A stretch of 64,000 bases of DNA from Bermanella sp040371755 (GTDB taxonomy: Bacteria; Pseudomonadota; Gammaproteobacteria; Pseudomonadales; Oceanobacteraceae), in the NCBI RefSeq assembly GCF_040371755.1, contig NZ_BAABWE010000006.1:62001-126000 (forward strand), in the 5' to 3' direction. Shown here one piece after another: positions 9,491 to 17,450 of this stretch (positions are counted from its first letter, which is position 1; each line of letters opens with the position of its first letter). Position numbers and translations under genes: made by a program. The notes under the pieces are model-generated. The model searched no databases. It was not told the origin of the DNA and saw only the letters and a list, made by a program, of their open reading frames with translations.

Positions 9491-10732
9491 TTGATAGACT
9501 TTAGGAATTTAGATGTAATTCTACATATAGGTGGGCCTAAAACAGGATCATCTATTATGCAAAAATATTTTAATGATAATGGAGAGCATCTTAATTCAGT
9601 TGGATTGTATTACCCTGTTCATGATGCTGATAAAAATGGCATATCTGGTGGTCATTGGTCTTTGGTTGATTTTTTAAAGTCTGGAAATATATTAAAAGCT
9701 AAAGAGTTTATAGAGGAAAACATACGTATCGCAAATAATAGAAATCTAACTTTGTTATTGTCATCGGAGCATTTTGTTGATTTTGCAAGTGATTTTTTTA
9801 CTTTGTTGCAAGGAATAAGTTTTCATATTATTTCTTTTTATAGACATCCTATTGAATGTTTTGTCTCATCTTACAATCAAGATGTGAAACGCCATTATTT
9901 AAAGTTGAAATTAGAAGAGTATTCGTTTTCAAATGCTCCTCTTAAACCTCGCATTACAGGCGAGTCATTATTAAATTGGTTAAATTATTTTTCAGTAAAT
10001 AGTGTCTATGTGGTTTTTTATAAGAAAGAATTCAATGTTGTAAATAAGTTTTTTGAAGTTCTAGGAATTAATTCTACTGATTTCGATTCTAGAATTAATA
10101 AAAGCTATACACCATCAGCTCTTAATTTGAAGCGAATATTTAATAAATTAATTTCTATTAAAGATGAAAAGTTTAATGCTAGTCTAGATCAGGTGTTACA
10201 ACATTATTCGGACTCTATAGATGTCGTATATCCATCGTATATTGATACTTTAGGTGGTGAAACATATGCTTATTTAGAAAGAATTTATGCTCCCTATATT
10301 CAGCTTGTTCAAGATAAGTTTAAAATAAAAGTGTGTTTATCTGAATCTGCCCCTTGCGGGCGAGATATAGACTCTTTAGATGATATATTTAAATTGATAA
10401 AAAAAAATAGAGAGACTTATGATTTTTTTAGAAAAAAATTATTATTTCAGCTTTCAAATAGTCCAATTGATAGTGATTTTTATCTTTTAATATATTACTT
10501 TGAAATAGGTAGTATAAGTAATAACTCCTTTCAGTTATCAGATGCTACTTTAAGAAATATTTTATCTGATGACTTATTACTTCCTGATTTATTAAGAGAG
10601 TTTTCTATACTGCTTAGTGAAATTGGCTGCCATAAGTCAGCTTATAAGGTGATTGATAAAGCGTTAGAATTGAGGCCGAGCGGGCCAGTTATCCAGCAAT
10701 TACATCGTAAACTTGCATGCATAATTGAGTAA
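9491..10732 (+). CDS. PAPS-dependent sulfotransferase-like protein with C-terminal extension (copy 5)
   Basis: The likely start is TTG at 9491, preceded by AGAGG at 9479-9483, 7 bases away; no ATG fits the family's N terminus. LHIGGPKTGSSIMQ (residues 11-24) is the PAPS P-loop, LSSEHFVD the family's middle motif, and SFYRHPIECFVSSYNQDV the arginine/serine 3'-phosphate site. At 413 residues it is about 80 longer than its paralogues. The extra C-terminal part (about 330-410) is helical-looking and ends in a TPR-like pair (KVIDKALELRPSGPVIQQLH), suggesting a protein-protein contact. The operon seems to end or pause here, with an 79-base gap to the permease. Confidence 0.75.
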   Translation: MIDFRNLDVILHIGGPKTGSSIMQKYFNDNGEHLNSVGLYYPVHDADKNGISGGHWSLVDFLKSGNILKAKEFIEENIRIANNRNLTLLLSSEHFVDFASDFFTLLQGISFHIISFYRHPIECFVSSYNQDVKRHYLKLKLEEYSFSNAPLKPRITGESLLNWLNYFSVNSVYVVFYKKEFNVVNKFFEVLGINSTDFDSRINKSYTPSALNLKRIFNKLISIKDEKFNASLDQVLQHYSDSIDVVYPSYIDTLGGETYAYLERIYAPYIQLVQDKFKIKVCLSESAPCGRDIDSLDDIFKLIKKNRETYDFFRKKLLFQLSNSPIDSDFYLLIYYFEIGSISNNSFQLSDATLRNILSDDLLLPDLLREFSILLSEIGCHKSAYKVIDKALELRPSGPVIQQLHRKLACIIE

Positions 10733-10811
10733 TTTGATATCGATTATTCTTTACTAGATATTTATTAGAGCGAATAATAAATGTCATTTTTATATTTTTA
10801 TAGGCATTCTT

Positions 10812-12560
10812 TTGTTAATTGAGATCACATTACTTGTACTACTTCTATTCTTACTGGTAAGTAATAAATTTTCACCTGTGCACGTATTTCTATTCATTTT
10901 TTCATTGTTATTGATTATTGCACCAGAACCTACGCAATTATTAAGTTACTCCATGAACCCTGTGATAGTAAGTTTGGCTGCTTTGTATGTTGTGGTTGGG
11001 GCTTTAGTGAATACAGGGGCAACTCAACATGTTGCTGCTTTAATTATGCACAAGCCAAAAGGGCCATATATTCCTAAGCGAATATTAGTCCTTACCTCAT
11101 TATTAAGTGCATTTATCAATAATAGTCCAGTGGTGGCCATGTTAACAAGGATAGTACAAGGACATTCTAGACGTTATGCTATTTCACCATCACGTTGGTT
11201 GTTACCTATTAGTTACGCTTCAATTCTTGGTGGTACTTGTACATTAATTGGCACAAGTACCAACCTTATTGTTGACGGTATGATGCAAAAAGCTAATGGC
11301 TATGAATTTCATTTATTTGAGATTGCATACGTAGGTGTTCCGTTAGTTTTAGTTGGCTGGCTTTATTTACGATTCGTTGCACATAAATTACTGCCAGTTA
11401 GAGAGGGCTCAGGTGAGCAGTTCGATCATGTACGTGAATATATGGTTGAAATGCTGATTCAAGAAGGTAGCGAGCTGGACGGTAAAACCATTATAGATGC
11501 AGGTTTAAGAAGTTTGCCGGGTCTTTTTTTGGTTGAACTTGAAAGAGAGGGCCAAGTGCTTTCGGCAGTGAGGCCAAGGACAGTACTAAATGCAGAGGAT
11601 CGCTTGATTTTCGCAGGTAGCCCTGAGTCGGTTTTAGAATTACGAAATTTTAGAGGCTTGGTACTAGCTGATGATCATAGGTTTAAATTAGAAGGAGATA
11701 GGGGAGACCGTAGGCTATTTGAAGCCGTATTATCACCTTCGAATTCGATGCTTGGAAAGACAATCAAAGAGGCACGCTTTCGTCACCGATATAGTGCAGT
11801 AGTACTGAGTGTTTGCCGTCATGGTGCACGATTAAGAGGGCGTCTAGGTGACATTGAATTACAAGCAGGTGATACGCTATTAATTGAAGCTCAAAAGGGA
11901 TTTTTGTTTAGATATCGAAATAGTCAAGATTTTCTATTAGTGAGTAAATTTGCAGAAACTGACCAAACGGATACGAAGAAAGCCAATATTTCATTGTCAA
12001 TTTTTTCAGTAATGATTTTTTTATCAGGTTTTGGTTTTCTAAGTATTATGCAAGCTTCCATTGTTGCGGCTATGTCTATGATTTTTACGCGATGCATTAA
12101 CTTTGAAGATGCAGGGAAATCAATAGATTATTCGGTTTTACTTGTGATTGGGTGCGCATTGGGTATAGGTGGTGCTATAGAGACCTCTGGCTTGGCTGGT
12201 AGTATTGCTGAATCTGTTTTGGGAATATCAAGTGACCCATTTATTCTTTTAGTTGGTATTTACCTTGTAACAGTATGTTTGACTGAAATAATAAGCAATA
12301 ATGCAGCAGCGGTTATTATGTTGCCAATTGCTCTTTCTGCAGCAAGTGCTTTGAATCTCAGCCCACAAGCATTTGCTGTTGCTGTGATGGTTGCTGCCTC
12401 AGCAAGCTTTATGACACCTACAGGCTATCAAACGAATTTGATGGTTATGGGGCCTGGTGGTTATAAGTTTAACGATTATTTAAAAGTTGGTGCTCCGCTG
12501 AGTATATTAGTTGCATTAATTGCACTAACAATTATTCCAATAGCGTGGCCTCTTAACTAA
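10812..12560 (+). CDS. SLC13/DASS-family permease with two RCK_C domains, probable sulfate transporter
   Basis: The 582-residue protein has about five membrane segments in residues 1-195. Two TrkA-C/RCK_C-like regulatory domains follow (about 205-285 and 295-370), then another membrane half (about 385-580). The inverted-repeat substrate motifs are visible: NNSPVVAML with TSTNLIVDG in the first half, NNAAAVIMLP with PTGYQTNLMV in the second. Members with this RCK-in-the-middle layout include bacterial and algal sulfate carriers. Sulfate is the inferred substrate because cysC, cysQ, cysD and cysN follow on the same strand. The only start keeping the first helix is TTG at 10812, with a weak RBS. 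Another anion such as a dicarboxylate cannot be excluded. Confidence 0.75.
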   Translation: MLIEITLLVLLLFLLVSNKFSPVHVFLFIFSLLLIIAPEPTQLLSYSMNPVIVSLAALYVVVGALVNTGATQHVAALIMHKPKGPYIPKRILVLTSLLSAFINNSPVVAMLTRIVQGHSRRYAISPSRWLLPISYASILGGTCTLIGTSTNLIVDGMMQKANGYEFHLFEIAYVGVPLVLVGWLYLRFVAHKLLPVREGSGEQFDHVREYMVEMLIQEGSELDGKTIIDAGLRSLPGLFLVELEREGQVLSAVRPRTVLNAEDRLIFAGSPESVLELRNFRGLVLADDHRFKLEGDRGDRRLFEAVLSPSNSMLGKTIKEARFRHRYSAVVLSVCRHGARLRGRLGDIELQAGDTLLIEAQKGFLFRYRNSQDFLLVSKFAETDQTDTKKANISLSIFSVMIFLSGFGFLSIMQASIVAAMSMIFTRCINFEDAGKSIDYSVLLVIGCALGIGGAIETSGLAGSIAESVLGISSDPFILLVGIYLVTVCLTEIISNNAAAVIMLPIALSAASALNLSPQAFAVAVMVAASASFMTPTGYQTNLMVMGPGGYKFNDYLKVGAPLSILVALIALTIIPIAWPLN

Positions 12561-12589
12561 AGATTATTTATTAAATTGTGAAGGACATT

Positions 12590-13222
12590 ATGAAAGATAA
12601 TATTGTATGGCATGAGCATCCGGTAGATAAATCCATTCGCTCATATATGAAAAAGCAACGCCCTTGCTTGTTGTGGTTTACTGGGCTTAGTGGTTCTGGT
12701 AAATCAACAATTGCGGGTGCAGTTGAAAGTAAACTAGCAGATCGTCTACAACATACATATTTGATGGATGGTGATAATGTTCGTCATGGTTTATGTGGAG
12801 ACCTTGGTTTTAATGAAAATGATCGCAACGAAAATATTCGCCGAGTAGGTGAAGTGGCCAATTTAATGGTAGATGCTGGTTTGATTGTATTAACAGCATT
12901 TATTTCTCCATTTAAAGTAAATCGTGAATGTGTAAGAGATATGTTGAAAGAAGGTGAATTTATTGAGGTACATATAGATACGCCTATCGATGAATGTGAG
13001 AAGCGCGACCCGAAAGGTCTCTATAAAAAGGCACGTGCTGGTCAGATTAAAGATTTTACTGGGATTGATTCGCCATATGAAGCGCCAGAGGCGGCTGAAA
13101 TCACAATCAAAAATGTGGACATCAGTGTTCATGATGCTGCTGATATTGTAATAACGTATTTAGAAGATCGTGGCTATTTAAAGCCAGCGGAAATCAATAA
13201 TGCTGCATTGGAGTTAAGCTAA
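12590..13222 (+). CDS. cysC: Adenylylsulfate (APS) kinase
   Basis: CysC phosphorylates APS at the 3' position to give PAPS, the universal sulfate donor. The protein is 210 residues from the ATG at 12590, preferred over GTG at 12578 because AAGGA stands 4 bases before the ATG. It shows Walker A GLSGSGKST, DGDNVRHGLCGDLGF, RNENIRRVGEVA, TAFISPFKVNRE and KGLYKKARAGQIKDFTGID, all typical of APS kinase. It is a stand-alone kinase, not fused to CysN. Its TAA stop overlaps the ATG of cysQ (TAATG), so translation is coupled. Confidence 0.95.
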   Translation: MKDNIVWHEHPVDKSIRSYMKKQRPCLLWFTGLSGSGKSTIAGAVESKLADRLQHTYLMDGDNVRHGLCGDLGFNENDRNENIRRVGEVANLMVDAGLIVLTAFISPFKVNRECVRDMLKEGEFIEVHIDTPIDECEKRDPKGLYKKARAGQIKDFTGIDSPYEAPEAAEITIKNVDISVHDAADIVITYLEDRGYLKPAEINNAALELS

Positions 13223-14034
13223 TGGATGCGTTATTGAAGCAGGCGAAAGATATAGCGAAGAGTGCTGGCGATGCCATCATGGAAATATATCGTACTGACT
13301 ATGCACAGTATGAAAAAGAAGATAAAAGCCCGTTAACAGAGGCTGATCTAGCAGCACATCATATTATTATTGATGGTTTAAAAGCCATTAGTGATTTGCC
13401 TTGCTTATCAGAAGAGTCTGGTGAAGAAGATGGTATTACTTGGGATCGACGAAAAGATTGGAAAAAGTACTGGTTAATTGATCCATTGGACGGCACCAAA
13501 GAATTTATTAAAAAGAGCGATGAGTTTACCGTTAATATCGCACTTATTGATAATGGTAAAGCTGTTTTAGGAGTTGTTTATTGTCCTCCTTTAGAGCGCT
13601 TCTATTTTGCAGCTGAAGGTATTGGTGCTTTCCGCCAGGATTCAGGTAATACACCTAAATCTATTTCAGTTGCACAAGAGCCTGTAGGTGATGAAACCTG
13701 GAAAGTGGTTGGTTCAAGAAGTCACGGAGCTGAAGCTCTTGAAAAGTTTTCGCAAAAACTGGGCAACGTTGATCTTGTATCCATGGGGAGCTCATTAAAG
13801 TTATGCCTTGTAGCTGAAGGTGTAGCAAATTTATACCCTCGATTAGCCCCAACTTGTGAGTGGGATACAGGTGCAGCGCAAGCAGTAGTTGAGATTGCTG
13901 GTGGTAAAATTTTAAGACCAGATCTTAAATCTTTAGATTACGGTCAAAAAGAAGATTTGCTAAACCCATTTTTTATTGTTTGTTCAGATATCAATGAGCT
14001 ATGGATAAGTGAGTTTGTAGAGCTTAGTAAATAG
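13222..14034 (+). CDS. cysQ: 3'(2'),5'-bisphosphate nucleotidase
   Basis: CysQ hydrolyses 3'-phosphoadenosine-5'-phosphate (PAP), the product left when sulfotransferases use PAPS, to AMP and phosphate. The 270-residue protein has the inositol-monophosphatase-fold metal site: KSPLTEADLAAH, SEESGEED, the WLIDPLDGTKEF signature, and CEWDTGAAQAVVEIAGG near the C terminus. It overlaps cysC by one base. Placing a PAP phosphatase next to an APS kinase in a locus rich in sulfotransferases fits a PAP-clearing role. The next gene begins 13 bases later. Confidence 0.93.
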   Translation: MDALLKQAKDIAKSAGDAIMEIYRTDYAQYEKEDKSPLTEADLAAHHIIIDGLKAISDLPCLSEESGEEDGITWDRRKDWKKYWLIDPLDGTKEFIKKSDEFTVNIALIDNGKAVLGVVYCPPLERFYFAAEGIGAFRQDSGNTPKSISVAQEPVGDETWKVVGSRSHGAEALEKFSQKLGNVDLVSMGSSLKLCLVAEGVANLYPRLAPTCEWDTGAAQAVVEIAGGKILRPDLKSLDYGQKEDLLNPFFIVCSDINELWISEFVELSK

Positions 14035-14047
14035 TTGAGTAAATAAG

Positions 14048-15250
14048 ATGAAAATTGCTGTAATAGGGACATCTAATTCTGTACAGAAAAATAATTATGT
14101 AACGGCTCTGTCACAAGATCATGAAGTGCATAATTTATCTTCGGGCAGAGTTTCTTACTACGCTCATATAAAAACGATACTCAAGAATATTGCTTTACTT
14201 AAGACAATGGATTTGATTATTGTCGACCACTATATTAATGATGTAAATGTCTATTCTTTGATCATGGATGAGAAGTATAAAGAAAGGCTACCTCTCTTTT
14301 ATTCGTTACTATCAGAAATAGGTGTTCCGATATTAAATTATTTATCTGCAATCGATAAAATCAAAGATGAAAAAGGATATTGGTTTTATGAACTTGTTAA
14401 TAAATTAAGTGAAAACTTTTCATTTAATTTATTGGATTTAAATAAGATTGATTTCACCGATGGAATGTTTGCAGATCCAATCCATCTTAAAAGGGAGGTT
14501 TCTTATCTGATTGGTATGCAGTTAAGTAATTATTTATTACATAATGAATTACAATGCCCTTTGCCGCCTAAAAATTTCAAGAACCCATTTGCATTGATAG
14601 GTGAGAAGCACCTTAGAGAATACCCTGAGTGCGAAGAGTTTGAGTTTCAGAATAGCTTGCTCAAAATTTCATGTTTTCGCTTGAAGGATGAAATTATTCT
14701 TCCTGATAATGGGGAACTAATATCAATCGGTTATTTTAATTATGAGGCTGAAGAAAACTTATTTGGTGTTTCATTAAATGGAGTTAAGTATGAACTTGAA
14801 GGTGAACGCTACTACCATGAGGTAGCGCCAAATCTGACTGGTCCAATTGTTGTTTCTCCATTAAAGGGTAGGTGTGAAGACGTCTATAGTTTGGTTGAAC
14901 GGACTGATTTTTCTAAACCGGATGAAATGATATTCGATTATCCAGCTATCACCGAATTTTTATATTTGAAGTTTCCTGAATATAAGATTGACCTTCCTGA
15001 CGGGAAGGGGAATCCATTATTAATTAAAAACCTCCAGGAAAATATAAATTTAGTATGCAGCCCTTTTGGAATGGAAGTTCAAAATAAAGAGATTAGATGG
15101 ATTAGAAATGCTGCCTTTTCTCTTGAAGGTGTAGACTCAAAGTTGTCGTTTAAACTGTTAAGAATTATCAGGCGATACAGGCCTGCCGATAAGGTTGCGA
15201 TGAATAAATTATGGGAAATACGAGATAGGCTAAAAGGTATCACTGAATAG
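14048..15250 (+). CDS. SGNH-hydrolase-like protein, tandem copy 1
   Basis: Not a gene I can name. The 400-residue protein starts MKIAVIGTSNSVQKNNYV, with a GTSNS serine motif resembling SGNH/GDSL block I. VDHYINDVN (about 61-69) can supply the block III asparagine and FADPIHLKRE (about 140-149) the D-x-x-H pair of block V. The second half (about 180-345) looks beta-rich and matches nothing I recognise. The last 50 residues (SKLSFKLLRIIRRYRPADK) are basic and helical. SGNH proteins in polysaccharide loci are often O-acetyl esterases or transferases, so glycan modification is a guess. It sits 13 bases after cysQ and is paralogous to the next gene. Confidence 0.6.
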   Translation: MKIAVIGTSNSVQKNNYVTALSQDHEVHNLSSGRVSYYAHIKTILKNIALLKTMDLIIVDHYINDVNVYSLIMDEKYKERLPLFYSLLSEIGVPILNYLSAIDKIKDEKGYWFYELVNKLSENFSFNLLDLNKIDFTDGMFADPIHLKREVSYLIGMQLSNYLLHNELQCPLPPKNFKNPFALIGEKHLREYPECEEFEFQNSLLKISCFRLKDEIILPDNGELISIGYFNYEAEENLFGVSLNGVKYELEGERYYHEVAPNLTGPIVVSPLKGRCEDVYSLVERTDFSKPDEMIFDYPAITEFLYLKFPEYKIDLPDGKGNPLLIKNLQENINLVCSPFGMEVQNKEIRWIRNAAFSLEGVDSKLSFKLLRIIRRYRPADKVAMNKLWEIRDRLKGITE

Positions 15251-15297
15251 AGTGGTGCTAATAGCTAGCTTACATTGATGTTTAATGGGCAAACATT

Positions 15298-16491
15298 ATG
15301 AAAATCGCAGTAATTGGAACTTCAAATTCAGTTTTTAAAAATAATTATGTCACAGCATTGTCAGTAGAGAATGAGGTTTATAATTTATCTTCGGGTAGAG
15401 TTCCTTTTTACTCTCATATTACAACAATTTTGAAGAATAGTGATTTTCTTGAAAGTATGGATGTGGTGATTGTTGATCACTACGTTAATGATGTGAATTT
15501 TTATTCTTCTAAGTTAGGAGCGAAATACACAGATAAATTACCTTACTTTTATGCACTTCTATCAAGGTTGAATGTACCTATAATTAATTTTTTTGCTGCG
15601 TTCTATGGTTTAGAAGAGCACGAAAATTATGATTACTTCAAGTTAGTAAAGAAACTGAGTGGTCAATTCTCTTTTAATATTCTTGATTTAAATGAATATT
15701 CATTTGACAAGGAAATGTATAGTGATTTCATACATTTGAAGAGAGAAATATCATTTTTTATTGGGCAAAAGCTTAGTCAATACTTAAAAGAAAATTCATT
15801 AGTCCAGCCTTCTCGCATTCAAGGCTTTGAAAATCCTTTCTATTTATTTTATGAAGATGAATTTGAAAATTATCCAGAGCTAATTAAGGGGAGGTTTTCA
15901 AATAGTTTATTAAAGTTGAATTACTTTGAATTGAAAGGGGATGTTGAGATTTCTGATCATGGTGACTTGCTTTCAATAGGGTATATTAATACCACTAAAG
16001 GGGAGCCCTTAACCATTTTGAAAATTAATAATAGTAATTTTCTTCTAGACGGATTTGGTTATTATCATGAATCAGTTCCCAGCGGTATTTCAGGCTGTAT
16101 TAAATTATCGGCATCAAAGCTAAAAGATGAGGCTCCTTTAAGTTTAATGGGTAGAAAGTACAAGGGTAATGAAACTCAGCAAACACCCCCTTGTTTAGTT
16201 GATCTTTTATTTATGAAAAACTCTTATCCTGATTTAGAGATTCCTGATGGGAAGGCTAATCAGATCAAACTAGATTATTTTAATGAATATCTTCATCTAA
16301 CATTTCCTTCAAATGGGCATATTCTGGAAGAAAATGAAGTGAATATTTTAAAAAGAGCCTCGCTAGATTTAGAAGAAATCAATTCAAGACTCAGTCTTAA
16401 ATTAATGCGGATAGTTAAGAGATGCTGGCCAGAAGATAAAATTGCACTTAAAAAAATGAAAGAACATAGAATGAAAAATAAGGAGAAATAA
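15298..16491 (+). CDS. SGNH-hydrolase-like protein, tandem copy 2
   Basis: The 397-residue paralogue of the preceding protein is collinear over its whole length. It starts MKIAVIGTSNSVFKNNYV, then shows LSSGRV, VDHYVNDVN, FIHLKRE, IPDGKANQ, and SRLSLKLMRIVKRCWPEDK at the C terminus. The GTSNS serine and D-x-x-H (SDFIHLK) are kept, so both copies may be active. The divergence is spread evenly, so the duplication is not very recent. Its stop is 1 base before the GTG of cysD, and the cysD ribosome-binding site AGGAGA lies inside its last codons, so expression is tied to sulfate activation. Function unknown. Confidence 0.6.
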   Translation: MKIAVIGTSNSVFKNNYVTALSVENEVYNLSSGRVPFYSHITTILKNSDFLESMDVVIVDHYVNDVNFYSSKLGAKYTDKLPYFYALLSRLNVPIINFFAAFYGLEEHENYDYFKLVKKLSGQFSFNILDLNEYSFDKEMYSDFIHLKREISFFIGQKLSQYLKENSLVQPSRIQGFENPFYLFYEDEFENYPELIKGRFSNSLLKLNYFELKGDVEISDHGDLLSIGYINTTKGEPLTILKINNSNFLLDGFGYYHESVPSGISGCIKLSASKLKDEAPLSLMGRKYKGNETQQTPPCLVDLLFMKNSYPDLEIPDGKANQIKLDYFNEYLHLTFPSNGHILEENEVNILKRASLDLEEINSRLSLKLMRIVKRCWPEDKIALKKMKEHRMKNKEK

Positions 16492-16492
16492 A

Positions 16493-17407
16493 GTGAAGTT
16501 ATCAAAAAAACGATTAACTCACCTTCAGCAATTAGAGGCGGAAAGTATCCATATTATCCGTGAAGTAGCGGCTGAATTCGATAATCCAGTAATGCTTTAC
16601 TCTGTCGGTAAAGACTCTGCAGTAATGTTGCACTTGGCAGCTAAAGCTTTTTTACCTGGCAAACCTCCTTTCCCATTGATGCATGTTGATACAACTTGGA
16701 AGTTTAAAGAAATGATCGCTTTCCGTGATCAAATGGCGAAGAAAGTAGGTATGGATTTAATTGTTCATATAAATGAGGAAGGGGTAAAGCAAGGTGTTGG
16801 CCCATTCACTCATGGTTCCGCTGTTCACACAGATGTTATGAAAACTCAGGGTCTAAAACAAGCTTTAGATAAGTATGGATTTGATGCCGCATTTGGTGGA
16901 GCTCGTCGCGATGAAGAAAAATCACGAGCCAAGGAACGTGTATATTCATTCCGTGATGAGAACCATAGATGGGACCCTAAAAACCAACGTCCTGAATTGT
17001 GGAATATATATAACGGCCGTATTAACAAAGGTGAAAGCATTCGCGTGTTTCCACTTAGTAACTGGACAGAATTAGATATTTGGCAGTATATCTATAAAGA
17101 ACAAATTGAGATTGTTCCATTGTATTATTCTGCCCCACGCCCTGTAGTTGAGCGTGACGGTATGTTACTTATGGTTGATGATGAGCGTTTACCATTAAAC
17201 GAAGGCGAAGTGCCTCAGCAGAAAATGGTTCGATTCCGCACATTGGGTTGCTACCCTTTAACTGGTGCAGTTGAGTCTGAGGCTACAACTTTGCCAGAAA
17301 TCATTCAAGAAATGCTATTGACTACGACCTCTGAGCGTCAAGGTCGAGCTATAGATCATGATTCATCTGGGTCTATGGAAAAGAAAAAAATGGAAGGCTA
17401 CTTCTAG
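16493..17407 (+). CDS. cysD: Sulfate adenylyltransferase subunit 2
   Basis: CysD is the catalytic ATP sulfurylase subunit, forming APS from ATP and sulfate with the GTPase subunit CysN. The 304-residue protein has the PP-loop SVGKDSAVMLHLA, the GGARRDEEKSRAKER stretch, and the C-terminal RFRTLGCYPLTGAVES and GSMEKKKMEGYF typical of CysD. The start is GTG at 16493, with AGGAGA at 16481-16486, 6 bases upstream. cysN follows after 43 bases. No cysH, cysI or cysJ lies next to it, unlike many assimilatory clusters. Confidence 0.95.
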   Translation: MKLSKKRLTHLQQLEAESIHIIREVAAEFDNPVMLYSVGKDSAVMLHLAAKAFLPGKPPFPLMHVDTTWKFKEMIAFRDQMAKKVGMDLIVHINEEGVKQGVGPFTHGSAVHTDVMKTQGLKQALDKYGFDAAFGGARRDEEKSRAKERVYSFRDENHRWDPKNQRPELWNIYNGRINKGESIRVFPLSNWTELDIWQYIYKEQIEIVPLYYSAPRPVVERDGMLLMVDDERLPLNEGEVPQQKMVRFRTLGCYPLTGAVESEATTLPEIIQEMLLTTTSERQGRAIDHDSSGSMEKKKMEGYF

Positions 17408-17450
17408 TTTTTTTCAATTAATAATAGTATTTTTTAATCAGGAATTATTT

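Noticed and set aside
17358..17450. A longer cysN starting at ATG 17358
   Set aside because: It would overlap cysD by 50 bases and add an unconserved hydrophobic tail; ATG 17451 has an RBS and starts at the usual CysN position.
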